From NCBI GenBank assembly GCA_026706485.1, contig JAPOYR010000008.1, positions 106,558 through 170,557 on the forward strand: a stretch of 64,000 bases of DNA. Direction: 5' to 3'. Source of the stretch: Chloroflexota bacterium. GTDB lineage: Bacteria > Chloroflexota > UBA11872. The translations under genes and the position numbers were made by a program. Of this stretch, positions 54,714-64,000 are shown one piece after another; position 1 is the first letter of the stretch; each line of letters starts with the position of its first letter. The notes under the pieces were generated by a model. The model was given only the letters and a program-made list of their open reading frames with translations, ran no database searches and was not told the DNA's origin.

Positions 54714-57700
54714 TCAGCTGGCTCCGCAGAACGGCAGCCCAAGCGTGCCGAGGTCGTTGTCGTCCACGCCGCGCAGTCCATCGGGGATGCAGCCGCTGAA
54801 TTGGTTGCCGCCAAGGCCCAGCCACTGCAGGTCGTCGAGATCGCCGAGAGTGGCCGGCACCTCGCCGACGAGCTGGTTGTTCCTGAGATCCAGGGTTTGC
54901 AGCCGGCTGAGGTCACCCAACTCCGGCGGGATTTCGCCCTGCAGCCGGTTCTCCGCGAGCAGCAGCGCTCGCAGATTGTCGAGGCTGCCGAAGTCGCGAG
55001 GAATCGTCCCGTGCAACTGGTTTCGCGTGAGCACCAGGTCTTGCAGGTTGGTGAGGAAGCTCAGCTCGCGGGGAAGTGCTCCGCTCAGGGCGTTGTCGCT
55101 GAGCCAGAGCTCCCGCAGCCTGGCCAGGTCTCCCAGCTCCGGCGGGATCGACCCCGTCAACTGGTTGGACTCAAGCCGCAACAACTCCAGTCTCGACAAC
55201 TCGCCCAACTCGGGTGGAATCGGGCCCTCCAGCCGGTTGCCCCCCAGGGAGAGGTGGACGAGGCTGTTCATGCGGCGCAGCTCAGGCGGAATCGATCCAC
55301 TCAATTGGTTCTCATGCAGATACAGCACCTCCAGGTCGAGAAGGCTGCCCAACTCCGGCGGAATCTCGCCCTGCAACCGGTTGACCCCGAGCTCGAGGAT
55401 TCGGAGACCGAAGATGTTGCCAAGCTCGGCGGGAATCTCTCCCTCCAATTCGTTTTTCCAAAGGTGCAGCTCCTTGAGGTACCCGATGTCGCCCAGCTCC
55501 GGCGGGATCGGACCGGTGAGGCGGTTCTCCTGGAGCCACAGTTCCTCGAGGACGTAGATGCGACCCAGCTCGGGCGGAATCCACCCCTCCAACTGGTTCG
55601 TCCCGAGCGCCAAGATCTTCAGACTCGAGAGGCTGCCCAAGTCGGCGGGAATCGCCCCATGCAACGCGTTGTCGGAGAGGCGCAGCTCGATGAGTTCGGT
55701 CAGACGGCCCAACCCGCGTGGAATCTGGCCGCGTAACCCATTCTGGCTGAGGTCAAGGCTGGTGACCCGCCCCCGGCGGTCGGTGACAACGCCGTGCCAT
55801 CGGTTGAGCGGCTCGTTGCTCAGCCATTGTGCGTTGTTGGTCCAGTTCGGACCGTCGGTCGAGTGGTAGAACGCGACCAACACGGTCCGATCGGCGCCGG
55901 ATTGTGGCGATGGCGCCACCGTCGGTGCGGGGTTGGCGGCGCTGCAATCCGGTAGCCCCAGGTTGTCCAGATCGTTGTATTGAATCTTCTGCATCCACTC
56001 CGGAATACATCCCGTCAGCTGGTTGCCGCCGCCGAGGTAGAGCACTTGCAGCCTGGTGAGGTCGTCGAGCTCGGGCGGTATGGCCCCAACCAGCATGTTC
56101 TCGCGGAGCGACAGCGTGTGCAGGTTGGTGAGATTGCCCAGCTCGGGCGGTATCGACCCCGTCAGCTGATTGTCCGCGAGGCTCAGCGTTTGCAGGCGGT
56201 ACAGCAGGCCCAGCACGGGCGGAATCTCGCCGGTGAGGTGGTTCCCACGGAGGCTCAACTCCTGCAGGCTGAAGAGGAAGCCCAGCTCAGCCGGAATCGC
56301 GCCCGTCAGCTCGTTGTTATCCAGCCGAAACGCCGCGAGGGTTCCGAGGTTGCCCAGCTCCGGTGGGATTTCCCCGGTGAGCCGGTTGCCGTCGAGGAAC
56401 AGCGCGCCGAGGCTGAACATGCCCTCCAACGCCGGCGGAATGGCGCCGGTGAGCTGGTTGCTGGTGAGCAGCAGCTGCTTCAGGTTGGCCAGGCGGCCCA
56501 GCTCGGGCGGGATCGATCCGGTGAGCTGGTTGCCCTGGAGCAGCAGATATTCCAGCTTGGCGAGGCGCCCCAACTCCGGCGGAATCGAGCCCGTGAGCTG
56601 GTTGTCGTGGAGCGCCAGGAATTTGAGGTTCGCCAGGCGGCCCAGCTCGGGTGGAATTGAGCCGGAGAGCTGGTTGTCCTCAATCGCCACAAATTCCAGG
56701 TTGGTGAGGCGGCCGAGCTCGGTGGGGATGACTCCAATGAGCTGATTCACCCCCAGCCCGAGCCCCTTCAGGCGGGTGAGATTGCCCAGGGCGGCCGGAA
56801 TCTCGCCACTCAGCTCGTTCTCGCGCACGGAAATTCCCTCGAGGTGTGCCAGGTGTCCCAACTCCGACGGCAGCTCCCCGCGTAGCCGGTTGCCGTGGAG
56901 CACCAACTCCGTCACCCGGCCGCTGTCGTCCGTGGTGACGCCGTGCCATTCGCCGAGGGGCGCCTCGCCGAGCCAGTTGGCGTTGTTCGTCCAATTCGGT
57001 CCGTCGGTGGCGTGGTAGAACGCGACCAGCACCTCGCGGTCCGAGATTGGTTGGGCCGTGGGCGCCGCGGGCGTCGACTGGACGGGCGCGCGCTCGGGGG
57101 CCGTGCAAAATGACAGACCGGTTTCGCGAAAGTCATTGACGCGTACCTTCCCCAGTTCGAGCGGGATGCACCCGGTGAACTGGTTGTCGCCGGCGAGGTG
57201 AAGCGTGACCAGATTCGCAAGCCTGCCGAGCTCGAATGGGAATTCCCCGCCAAGCTGGTTGTAGCCGAGATTCAGCCATTGCAGGTTCGCAAGGCGGCCC
57301 AGCGCGGCCGGGATCGCACCTTGCAACTGGTTGAAGCCGAGCGACAGCCACTGCAGATTTGCGAGCTGGCCCAACTCAGGTGGGATTTCCCCGCTCAGCT
57401 CGTTGTCCGTGAGATCGAGGAGCTGAAGGCTGCTGAGACGGCCCAGCTCGGACGGGATGGTCCCACTGAGCTGGTTTTGGCTGGCTTCGAGCACCGTGAG
57501 GGCTGCCAGATCTCCCAACTCCGGCGGAATTCGCCCTCCGAGCTGGTTTTTGCCGAGCGTCAGGTGCCTCAACGTTTGGAGGCGGCTCAACTCAACCGGG
57601 ATGGTCCCGCTGAACTGGTTCTGGCGGAGGTCGAGCAGCACGAGAGCCGCGAGATCGCCAAGCTCCGGCGGAATCTCCCCGCCTACCTGGTTACTTGCGA

Positions 57701-58721
57701 GCGACAGCACCTGAAGCCTGGCAAGGCGTGCCAACTCGACCGGAATCTCGCCGCTCAGCTGGTTCTCATCAAGCACCAGCCCTTCGAGATTGGCAAGTCG
57801 GCTCAGCTCCGGCGGAATCGTCCCGGTCAACTGGTTGTCGCTGAGCACCAACTCTTCGAGATTGGCCAGGCGGCCCAGCTCGGGCGGAATCGCCCCTCGC
57901 AGGTGGTTGCCATGCAGGTGCAGTTGCTTCAGCTTGGTCAGCGCGCCCAAGTCGGGCGGAATCGTCCCGCTCAATTGGTTCTCATGGAGCAGCAGCACTT
58001 CGAGGCTGGCCAGCCCACGCAGCTCAGGTGGGATTGGCCCGCTGAGCTGGTTGGTGCTCAGCCCGAGGAATAAGAGGCCGGAAAGGCTACCCAGCACGGG
58101 TGGGAGCTCCCCTTGCAGCTGGTTGTCGACCAGCCAGACTTCCGTGACCCGGCCGGCGGCGTTCGCGGTGACGCCGTGCCACTCGTTGAGCGGGGCGTCG
58201 CTCAGCCAGTTGGTGGTGTTGGTCCAGTTGGGGCCGTCGGTCGCGTGGTAGAGCGCGACGAGCACCGCGCGGTCGGCGTCGGGAGTGTCGGCTGGGACCG
58301 GCGCCGCGTCGGGGGCAGGACTGGGAGCGGGTGTCGGCGTGGCGGCCGGCGTTGGGGTCGGGTCGGGCGCAGGCGTCGGCGCCGCCGTGGGGGTAGGGGT
58401 TGGCTGAGGCGTCGGTGTGGGCGAAGGCGCGACCGTCGATGCAGCCGTTGGGTCCGGCGCAGGCGAAGGCGCGACGGTGGCCGTGAGCGTAGCCACGACC
58501 GCTGGCGCCGGTGTTGGCGTTGGGGTGGGCGAGGGCGCCTCCGCCGCAACTGGCGTTGGCGCCGGATCCGCCGGCTCGGACTGGTCGGCGGGGACGTCGC
58601 CGCAAGCTGCCGCGGCCAGCGCAAGGCCAACCAGGAGTGACAGCGCGGCCGTGCGAACGGTCGCGGGCAATCCCTTAACGGCGCCGCGCGCGCCGTCAGG
58701 CACTCGCCGACCCAGGACCAT
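54714..58721 (-). CDS. Giant LRR lipoprotein, three plant-type LRR modules
   Basis: About 1335 residues from the ATG at 58721. A lipoprotein leader (LLVGLALAAAACGD) and a Thr/Pro/Ala linker precede three modules. Each module has an N-cap like RAVLVALYHATDGPNWTNTT, then WHGV and GRVTE, then 24-residue repeats IPPELGxLxxLxxLxLxxNxL (I count 14, 13 and 14 by hand, 41 in all), then a C-cap with two Cys, as GCIPLELGKVRVNDF ... LSFC or GCIPDG ... LGLPFC. The repeats resemble plant receptor-like LRRs. The protein is probably exposed on the cell surface, binding a ligand or partner. An ATG at 58781 is also open upstream. Confidence 0.9.
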   Translation of the reverse strand: MVLGRRVPDGARGAVKGLPATVRTAALSLLVGLALAAAACGDVPADQSEPADPAPTPVAAEAPSPTPTPTPAPAVVATLTATVAPSPAPDPTAASTVAPSPTPTPQPTPTPTAAPTPAPDPTPTPAATPTPAPSPAPDAAPVPADTPDADRAVLVALYHATDGPNWTNTTNWLSDAPLNEWHGVTANAAGRVTEVWLVDNQLQGELPPVLGSLSGLLFLGLSTNQLSGPIPPELRGLASLEVLLLHENQLSGTIPPDLGALTKLKQLHLHGNHLRGAIPPELGRLANLEELVLSDNQLTGTIPPELSRLANLEGLVLDENQLSGEIPVELARLARLQVLSLASNQVGGEIPPELGDLAALVLLDLRQNQFSGTIPVELSRLQTLRHLTLGKNQLGGRIPPELGDLAALTVLEASQNQLSGTIPSELGRLSSLQLLDLTDNELSGEIPPELGQLANLQWLSLGFNQLQGAIPAALGRLANLQWLNLGYNQLGGEFPFELGRLANLVTLHLAGDNQFTGCIPLELGKVRVNDFRETGLSFCTAPERAPVQSTPAAPTAQPISDREVLVAFYHATDGPNWTNNANWLGEAPLGEWHGVTTDDSGRVTELVLHGNRLRGELPSELGHLAHLEGISVRENELSGEIPAALGNLTRLKGLGLGVNQLIGVIPTELGRLTNLEFVAIEDNQLSGSIPPELGRLANLKFLALHDNQLTGSIPPELGRLAKLEYLLLQGNQLTGSIPPELGRLANLKQLLLTSNQLTGAIPPALEGMFSLGALFLDGNRLTGEIPPELGNLGTLAAFRLDNNELTGAIPAELGFLFSLQELSLRGNHLTGEIPPVLGLLYRLQTLSLADNQLTGSIPPELGNLTNLHTLSLRENMLVGAIPPELDDLTRLQVLYLGGGNQLTGCIPEWMQKIQYNDLDNLGLPDCSAANPAPTVAPSPQSGADRTVLVAFYHSTDGPNWTNNAQWLSNEPLNRWHGVVTDRRGRVTSLDLSQNGLRGQIPRGLGRLTELIELRLSDNALHGAIPADLGSLSSLKILALGTNQLEGWIPPELGRIYVLEELWLQENRLTGPIPPELGDIGYLKELHLWKNELEGEIPAELGNIFGLRILELGVNRLQGEIPPELGSLLDLEVLYLHENQLSGSIPPELRRMNSLVHLSLGGNRLEGPIPPELGELSRLELLRLESNQLTGSIPPELGDLARLRELWLSDNALSGALPRELSFLTNLQDLVLTRNQLHGTIPRDFGSLDNLRALLLAENRLQGEIPPELGDLSRLQTLDLRNNQLVGEVPATLGDLDDLQWLGLGGNQFSGCIPDGLRGVDDNDLGTLGLPFCGAS

Positions 58722-58855
58722 GGCGACAGGTTGACACAGGCTGGCGTGGTTGAAGTCCTTCCGCGGGCCACGCCAGAGCATCGAGCGGCGTCAACCGTGC
58801 GCGATCAACCCTGGCTCCAGCAACCCGCCGACGCGCCTGACCATGCGCACGAAAT

Positions 58856-61795
58856 TCAATTGGTTCGGCAGAACGGCAGGCCCAGCCCAGTGAGATCGCC
58901 AAAGACGAGATCAAGCAAACCGTCGGGAATGCACCCGGTGAATCGGTTACCGGCGAGTTGCACCCAGTCGAGATGGGCAAGGTCTCCCAATCCAGGTGGA
59001 ATCTCGCCGCTGAGCTGATTTCCCTCGAGCAACAGACTCTTCAGGTTGGCGAGGTTCCCGAGCTCGGCGGGGATCGGCCCCTGCAATTCGTTGAACGACA
59101 GGCTCAGCTTGGTCAGATTGCTGAGTCGGCCCAACGCCGGCGGAATCATTCCGCTGAACTCGTTCGCCAACAGCACGAGCTGCTCGAGATTGACGAGATC
59201 ACCTAATTCCGGCGGGATCGCACCGCTCAGGCGGTTATTCGCCAGATCCAGCACGGTGAGATTGGCGAGGCCGCCCAACGCGGGTGGGAGGTGACCACTT
59301 AAGGCGTTGTTGCCGAGCCGCAGCTCTTTCAACTTGGCGAGGTTGCCGAGCTCGGGCGGGATTCCGCCGCGCAGCTGGTTGTCGCCGAGGTCCAGCACGG
59401 TGAGACCGGCGAGGCCGCCCAGCGCAGGAAGGATGTAGCCACGCAGCTGGTTATCTTCGAGTTGCAGTTTTGAGACCCGGCCGCCGTTGGTGTCGACGCC
59501 GTGCCAGTCGCTGAGCGGCGCGTCGCTGAGCCAGCTGGTGCTGGTCGTCCAGTTGGGGCCGTCGGCGGCGTGGTAGAAGGCGACCAGCACGTCGCGGTCG
59601 GTGGCGGGCTGGCGGTTGGCGGTTTCACCGCGCGCCGATTCGGTCGTCCCGCAAAACGGCAGGCCAAGCGTGACAAGGTCGCTGTCCTCGACCTGCCGCA
59701 ATGCCTCGGGGATGCACCCGGTCAGTTGATTGCCACCGCTGAGCCTGAGCCACTGCAGGTTGGCCAGGCGGCCCAACTCGGGAGGAATTTCGCCGCTGAG
59801 ATGGTTTCGAGCGAGTCCCAGCTCTTGCAGCTTGGAGAGGTTGCCCAACTCGGGGGGGATCGCCCCTTGCAGCTGGTTGTCCCAGAGCGCCAGCACCCGG
59901 AGTTGGGAGAGGTCGCCCAACTCGGGCGGAATCGTCCCTTGGAGCTGGTTGTCTAAGAGCCCCAGCACTCGCAGATTGTCGAGGCTGCCCAGCGCGGGAG
60001 GAATGGTCCCACCCAACCGGTTGTGCATGAGGAGCAGTTCTCTGAGGTGCGTGAGAAAGCTCAATTCGCGGGGAATCGCCCCACTCAACGCGTTGTAGTA
60101 GAGCCACAAATGCCGCAGCTTGGCGAGGTGGCCCAGCTCAGGCGGGATCTCCCCAGTCAACTGGTTGGACTCGAGGCTCAATATCTCCAGTTGTGACAGC
60201 TCGCCCAACTGCGACGGAAGCTCCCCCCGCAGCCCGTTCTGCCCGAGTCGCAGCTCGGTTACTCGACCGCTGTCGTTCGTGACAACGCCGTGCCACGCGC
60301 GGAGCGGCGCGTCGCTCAGCCAGTTGGCGTTGTTGGTCCAGTTAGGACCGCCGGTCGCGTGGTAGAGCGCAACCAGAACGTCTCGGTCCGAACTGGGCTG
60401 GGGCGTGGGCGTGGGTGTAGGCGTCGGCGTCGGTGTAGGCGTGGGCGTTGCGGTCGGCCGAGGCACCGGGGTAGGCGTGGGTGTTGGGGCCGGCGAGGGG
60501 GTTGGCTGGGTCGCTGCCGCCGGGGTCGTGTTTTGGCGACTTTGGTTTCCGCCAGATTCGCAGAATGGCAGCCCGAGCGACTCGAGATCGCCCTCGACGT
60601 TTCGCACTTCTTCCGGGACGCAGCCCGTGAATTGGTTGCCGCCACTCAGGCTCACGTATGCCCGACCGGCAAGATTGCCCATCTCCGGCGGGATGGCGCC
60701 TGTCAACGAGTTGCGATGGAGCAGCAGCCGTACCAGCCGCGGGAGGCTGCCAAGCTCGGGCGGAATTAGTCCAGTCAAGTTGTTGTCATTGAGAAACAGC
60801 CTGCTCACGCTGGCGAGCCCGCCGAGCTCGGGCGGAATGGGTCCGGAAAGCTCGTTGTGATTGAGCGCCAACTCCAGCAGGTTGGAGAGACGCCCCAACT
60901 CGGCTGGAATGGGGCCGCTCAGCTTGTTCGCGTTGAGACGCAACTGCCTGAGTCCGGACAGGTTGCCCAGCTCGGGCGGAATCTCGCCGCTGAGCCAGTT
61001 GCTCTCGAGCGCCAGAAAGGTCAGCTTTTCGAGGTTACCCAGTTCGGGCGGTATCGGGCCGGTGAGCTGGTTGCCTCTGAGCACCAGGTGCAAAAGGCTG
61101 GCGAGGCCGCCCAGTTCGGGCGGTATCGTGCCGCTGAGCTGGTTGTTTTCGAGCAAGAGCGATTCCAGGTGGGCCAGGCGGCCAAGCTCGGGCGGTATGC
61201 CTCCGCTCAACTCGTTGCCCCCGAGAACCAGCCCCTCCAAGCCGGCAAGATTGCCCAGCTCGGCTGGTATGGCCCCCTGCAAGAAGTTGCCCCAGAGCGC
61301 AAGCCACTCAAGTTTGGACAGCTGGCCCAGTTCGGCCGGAATCGCACCTCGCAGCCGGTTCTCCCCGAGCAGCAGCTTGGTGACCCGCCCGTCGTCGTCG
61401 TCCGTCGTTACGCCGTGCCAGGTGAAGAGCGGCGCGTCGCTGAGCCAGTTGGTGTTGTTCGCCCAGTTGGGTCCGTCGGTCGCGTGGTAGAAGGCAATCA
61501 GCGCGTTGCGGTCGGAGGCGGGTGAATCGACCGAGGCTGGCGCCGCCTCCCTCACCGGACTCGGCGCGGGCGCGGCGGTTGGGGTCGGACTCGGCGTCGG
61601 CGTCGCTTCGGGCGTGGGCGTGGGGCTCGGGACTAGAGGACTGGGCGCGGGCGTCGCTTCCGGCGCGTCGGTCGCATCGCCGCAGGCCGCCAGGGCCAGC
61701 GCAAGGACGAATGCGAGCGCAGCCGCGCGAATGGTCAGCGGCAATCCCGCCGCGGCGCCGCGCGCGTCGTGAAATCCTCGGCGACGTAGGACCAT
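58856..61795 (-). CDS. Second giant LRR lipoprotein, three plant-type LRR modules
   Basis: About 979 residues from ATG 61795 (frame open to 61924). Leader ALAFVLALALAACGDATDAP ends in a lipobox and Gly-Asp. A Thr/Pro linker follows and further Thr/Pro stretches separate modules ([16 protein letters not shown]). Three LRR modules contain about 11, 8 and 8 repeats, each with the cap HATDGPNWANNTNWLSDAPL (or HATGGPNWTNN, HAADGPNWTTS) and a two-Cys C-cap (GCVPEEVRNVEGD ... LPFC). It is a paralogue of the upstream LRR gene, sharing leader words and the bases before the ATG, so it arose by tandem duplication. Confidence 0.9.
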   Translation of the reverse strand: MVLRRRGFHDARGAAAGLPLTIRAAALAFVLALALAACGDATDAPEATPAPSPLVPSPTPTPEATPTPSPTPTAAPAPSPVREAAPASVDSPASDRNALIAFYHATDGPNWANNTNWLSDAPLFTWHGVTTDDDDGRVTKLLLGENRLRGAIPAELGQLSKLEWLALWGNFLQGAIPAELGNLAGLEGLVLGGNELSGGIPPELGRLAHLESLLLENNQLSGTIPPELGGLASLLHLVLRGNQLTGPIPPELGNLEKLTFLALESNWLSGEIPPELGNLSGLRQLRLNANKLSGPIPAELGRLSNLLELALNHNELSGPIPPELGGLASVSRLFLNDNNLTGLIPPELGSLPRLVRLLLHRNSLTGAIPPEMGNLAGRAYVSLSGGNQFTGCVPEEVRNVEGDLESLGLPFCESGGNQSRQNTTPAAATQPTPSPAPTPTPTPVPRPTATPTPTPTPTPTPTPTPQPSSDRDVLVALYHATGGPNWTNNANWLSDAPLRAWHGVVTNDSGRVTELRLGQNGLRGELPSQLGELSQLEILSLESNQLTGEIPPELGHLAKLRHLWLYYNALSGAIPRELSFLTHLRELLLMHNRLGGTIPPALGSLDNLRVLGLLDNQLQGTIPPELGDLSQLRVLALWDNQLQGAIPPELGNLSKLQELGLARNHLSGEIPPELGRLANLQWLRLSGGNQLTGCIPEALRQVEDSDLVTLGLPFCGTTESARGETANRQPATDRDVLVAFYHAADGPNWTTSTSWLSDAPLSDWHGVDTNGGRVSKLQLEDNQLRGYILPALGGLAGLTVLDLGDNQLRGGIPPELGNLAKLKELRLGNNALSGHLPPALGGLANLTVLDLANNRLSGAIPPELGDLVNLEQLVLLANEFSGMIPPALGRLSNLTKLSLSFNELQGPIPAELGNLANLKSLLLEGNQLSGEIPPGLGDLAHLDWVQLAGNRFTGCIPDGLLDLVFGDLTGLGLPFCRTN

Positions 61796-61922
61796 GGCGA
61801 CAGACTGACACAGACGCGTTGCGCCGCGATCTTGCGCGCGCCACGCCAATGCACCCCAGCTGAACCGGACCCCGCGGCCGAACGCTACGCTGGGGCGTCG
61901 CACGCACCCTTTCCGAGGCGCC

Positions 61923-63446
61923 ATGTTTCTCGCCTATGCCCCTGATCGGATCGCCAAGGACATTGGCGACGATCGCCAGCTCTTCCTCGACGACGACGTG
62001 GTCGCGGTGGTCAAGAACGTCACCCGCCGCTTCCACCACCCGGTCAAGCATCCCGCCAACCCGGTGATCGAGAACGACCAGCCGTGGGAAGTGGTGCCTT
62101 ACTTCCGCAGCTGCTCGTTCAATGTCCTGCAGGATCCGGAGGATGGGCTTTTCAAGTGCTGGTACGAGGATTATCCGAACTACTGGGGCAGCAAGGGCGT
62201 GCCGCGGCTCGGGAGCCGCATCTACTACGCCCAGTCGACGGACGGGATCACCTGGGAGAAGCCGCTGCTGGGGCGCCACACGATCGACGGCCAGGACACG
62301 AACACGCTCATCGTGTCGCCGGACGCCAACGACGAGTCCACCCTGTTCCCGTCGATCATGCTGGACCCGATCGAGACGGACCACAGCCGCCGGTTCAAGA
62401 AGGTCCACGTCTATCGCGTCGGCAGGCGCGGGATGGGGCTGGGCCTGGCGATGTCGGGCAACGGCCTCGATTGGACCCGGCATCCCGCCAACCCGATCAT
62501 CCCGGAGTGGGCAGCGGACTGCCAGGTGCTGACGTACGACTCGATCGACGAGAAGTATGTGCTCTGGGGACGCTACGGCGACTCCGCGGGCGAGGCCTGG
62601 CACCCCGAGTTCGACCACTGGTTCGCCCCGGTGTGGCCGAGCCAGCCCGAGGGTGTGTGGGGCACGCGCCGCCGGGTCTGGCGGCAGGAAAGCCAGGACC
62701 TGGTCAACTGGTCGACAGCGGAGCTGATCTTCGAACCGGGTCCGGCGGACAACCTGGACGATGGGCACTACAGCTTCGTGCCCTGGCGCGCGGGCGAAAT
62801 GCACCTGGGCATCCTCAACATGCTGCACACGGTGGACGACACGCTGGACATGTACCTGCACTACAGCCGCGACGGACACCAGTGGCATCGGTTTAACGAT
62901 CACCGGCCGTTCATTCCCCGCGGTCCCGAAGGGTCCTACGACGCGCTGGACAACGAGACGACGGTGCAGCCGCTCGTGGTGGGGGATGAGCTGTGGTTCT
63001 ACTACGGCGGCAACAACATTCATCACGACTGGTGGATCATCGGCAGCGGACAGGGTCTGGACGTGCCGGAGGTCCACGACCCGAGTATCGCGGCCAATGG
63101 CCACCACCTGTGCCTGGCCACGCTGCGCTACGACGGCTACGTGTCGCTGGACGCCACGGTGCGCGAGGGCTACGTGGAGACCAAGCCGGTGCGGCCGACG
63201 GGCGGTCAGCTCTTCATCAACGCCCGCTGCGAGCCCGGCGGCTACATCGAAGCCGAGGTGATGGACCCGTACAACGGCGTGTGGCCGGGCTTCGAGCGCT
63301 CCACCTGCCGGCGGTTCGAGGGCGACAGCATCCGCCACAACCTCACCTGGACGGGCGGCGCGCCCGGCGACCTGCGGGGGGGCCTCAAGCTGCGCTTCCA
63401 CCTGCGAGGGGCCGAGCTGTATAGCTTCCGGTTTGGGAGCGAGTGA
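61923..63446 (+). CDS. Beta-propeller glycosidase-like protein (GH43/GH32-like)
   Basis: 507 residues, no signal peptide seen. It starts MFLAYAPDRIAKDIGDDRQL and has repeated strand-turn elements typical of five-bladed propellers: FKCWYEDYPNYWGSKGVPRL, IYYAQSTDGITWEKPLLGRH, LAMSGNGLDWTRHPANPIIP, SRDGHQWHRFNDHRPFIPRG. The recurring 'S-DG-xxW' resembles the GH43/GH32 and related bacterial families, but I do not identify all three catalytic acids. Function is likely sugar cleavage or binding. It starts 127 bases from the divergent LRR lipoprotein, in a short shared promoter region. Confidence 0.6.
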   Translation: MFLAYAPDRIAKDIGDDRQLFLDDDVVAVVKNVTRRFHHPVKHPANPVIENDQPWEVVPYFRSCSFNVLQDPEDGLFKCWYEDYPNYWGSKGVPRLGSRIYYAQSTDGITWEKPLLGRHTIDGQDTNTLIVSPDANDESTLFPSIMLDPIETDHSRRFKKVHVYRVGRRGMGLGLAMSGNGLDWTRHPANPIIPEWAADCQVLTYDSIDEKYVLWGRYGDSAGEAWHPEFDHWFAPVWPSQPEGVWGTRRRVWRQESQDLVNWSTAELIFEPGPADNLDDGHYSFVPWRAGEMHLGILNMLHTVDDTLDMYLHYSRDGHQWHRFNDHRPFIPRGPEGSYDALDNETTVQPLVVGDELWFYYGGNNIHHDWWIIGSGQGLDVPEVHDPSIAANGHHLCLATLRYDGYVSLDATVREGYVETKPVRPTGGQLFINARCEPGGYIEAEVMDPYNGVWPGFERSTCRRFEGDSIRHNLTWTGGAPGDLRGGLKLRFHLRGAELYSFRFGSE

Positions 63447-63495
63447 CTAGAGTGGTTATCTCGGGTGCAATCGAACCGTGCGCCCCGGGCTTGAA

Positions 63496-63526
63496 CCTGG
63501 ATTCCGGCTTCCGCCGGAATGACGAG
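63496..63526. repeat. Family A-like hairpin end
   Basis: ctggATTCCGGCttccGCCGGAATgacg, an 8-bp perfect stem. It is a variant of the family A hairpin with CCGGC instead of CCCGC (compare 19436 and 38281). It lies between two plus-strand genes. Confidence 0.75.
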
Positions 63527-63540
63527 GACTGGAGAACGGC

Positions 63541-64000
63541 ATGACGGAACGAGAGCTCGGGACCACGGGCGCACGCGTGAGCAGCCTCTGCATGGGGTGC
63601 TGGGAAATCGGCGGCTTGTCGTGGGGACCGATGGCGTCGCTGGACGCGGTGGCATTGGTCCGCGCGGCGTTCGACGCGGGGATTACGACTTTCGATACCG
63701 CCGAGCAGTACGGCGGCGGGCGCAGCGAAACCGTGCTGGGCAAGGCGCTGGAAGGCGTGCGCGGCGAGACGGTCCTCGTGACGAAGGTCGGCTATCTGCC
63801 CGGCAGCGACGGCGCGCAGGATCTGCATCTCGACTTTGAGCCCCAGGACTTCTCCCCAGCACGGATTCAGCAGGCGTGCGAGCTGTCCCTGCGGCGTTTG
63901 CGCACGTCGTACATCGACGCGCTGCTGCTGCACGACCCGCCGTTGCAGATCGTGCGGCAACCGGAACCGTTCGAGGCGCTGCGGCGTTTGCAGCAGGCGG
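63541..64000 (+). CDS. Aldo/keto reductase (partial, C-terminus beyond the window)
   Basis: 153 residues visible. RELGTTGARVSSLCMGCWEI is the AKR start, followed by DAGITTFDTAEQYGGGRSET (catalytic Asp and Tyr in DTAEQYG) and VLVTKVGYLPGSDG (Lys). RRLRTSYIDALLLHDPP has the conserved 'YID...H' block with the catalytic His. NADPH-dependent oxidoreductase of sugars or aldehydes. It follows the propeller gene by about 95 bases and may be functionally linked. Confidence 0.93.
   Translation, partial: MTERELGTTGARVSSLCMGCWEIGGLSWGPMASLDAVALVRAAFDAGITTFDTAEQYGGGRSETVLGKALEGVRGETVLVTKVGYLPGSDGAQDLHLDFEPQDFSPARIQQACELSLRRLRTSYIDALLLHDPPLQIVRQPEPFEALRRLQQA

Noticed and set aside
54714-61795. Regular 72-base spacing that could look like a CRISPR or satellite array
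   Set aside because: The period is the 24-residue LRR, the spacers are not unique and the whole region is one open frame on the minus strand.

Overview
The window is a GC-rich, gene-dense bacterial chromosome segment. It is most likely from an uncultured Chloroflexota lineage of the kind recovered from marine or sponge metagenomes. That assignment is an inference from four things: a short IF-2, a SUF operon with SufU and a Rieske protein but no SufE, many lipoproteins with Pro/Thr-rich stalks and no visible outer-membrane genes, and intergenic space packed with short palindromic repeats. There is no rRNA or tRNA gene here to settle it. The first and last genes (a glycosyltransferase and an aldo/keto reductase) run off the ends.

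Layout. (1) 0.9-10.4 kb is a plus-strand housekeeping block: murJ, lepA, nusA, ylxR, infB, rbfA, truB, ribF. It is the classical translation/transcription cluster without rimP. (2) 10.5-19.3 kb has a monothiol thioredoxin-like protein overlapping a Crp/Fnr regulator, a gamma-glutamyltransferase framed by a pair of inverted palindromic elements, two membrane-anchored proteins of unknown function, a homocysteine S-methyltransferase, an MFS transporter and lysine 2,3-aminomutase. (3) 19.7-25.4 kb is the Fe-S assembly operon sufC-sufB-sufD-Rieske-sufS-sufU, with a perfect inverted repeat in its leader, followed by glpX. (4) 26.8-33.4 kb is mixed metabolism: a GHL10-like TIM-barrel protein, a cupin, an ATP-grasp-like protein, precorrin-2 dehydrogenase and a second MFS transporter. 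(5) 33.5-37.0 kb holds two lipoprotein genes with duplicated upstream regions. (6) 37.0-45.3 kb, on the minus strand, has an SDR dehydrogenase, uvrA, and a likely unit of TPP enzyme, ketose 3-epimerase-like and AAC(3)-fold proteins. (7) 45.5-50.5 kb has an SbcCD-like pair whose large subunit appears to have a membrane hairpin instead of a zinc hook, and a Phd/VapC toxin-antitoxin pair. (8) 51-64 kb has an orphan MalK-type ATPase, a secreted Peptidase-MA-like metalloprotease, two very large tandem plant-type LRR lipoproteins (six capped LRR modules in total), a beta-propeller glycosidase-like protein and an aldo/keto reductase.

The most distinctive feature is the surface programme. Four lipoproteins share a leader ending in a Cys-Gly-Asp motif and a Thr/Pro-rich stalk, but they carry different exposed domains: LRR modules, an A-B-A-B repeat of an unknown beta-rich domain, and a small helical domain. 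A large secreted metalloprotease lies beside the LRR genes. Four or more families of intergenic repeats, listed individually, fill nearly every gap longer than 200 bases; I saw no protein-coding gene in those gaps.
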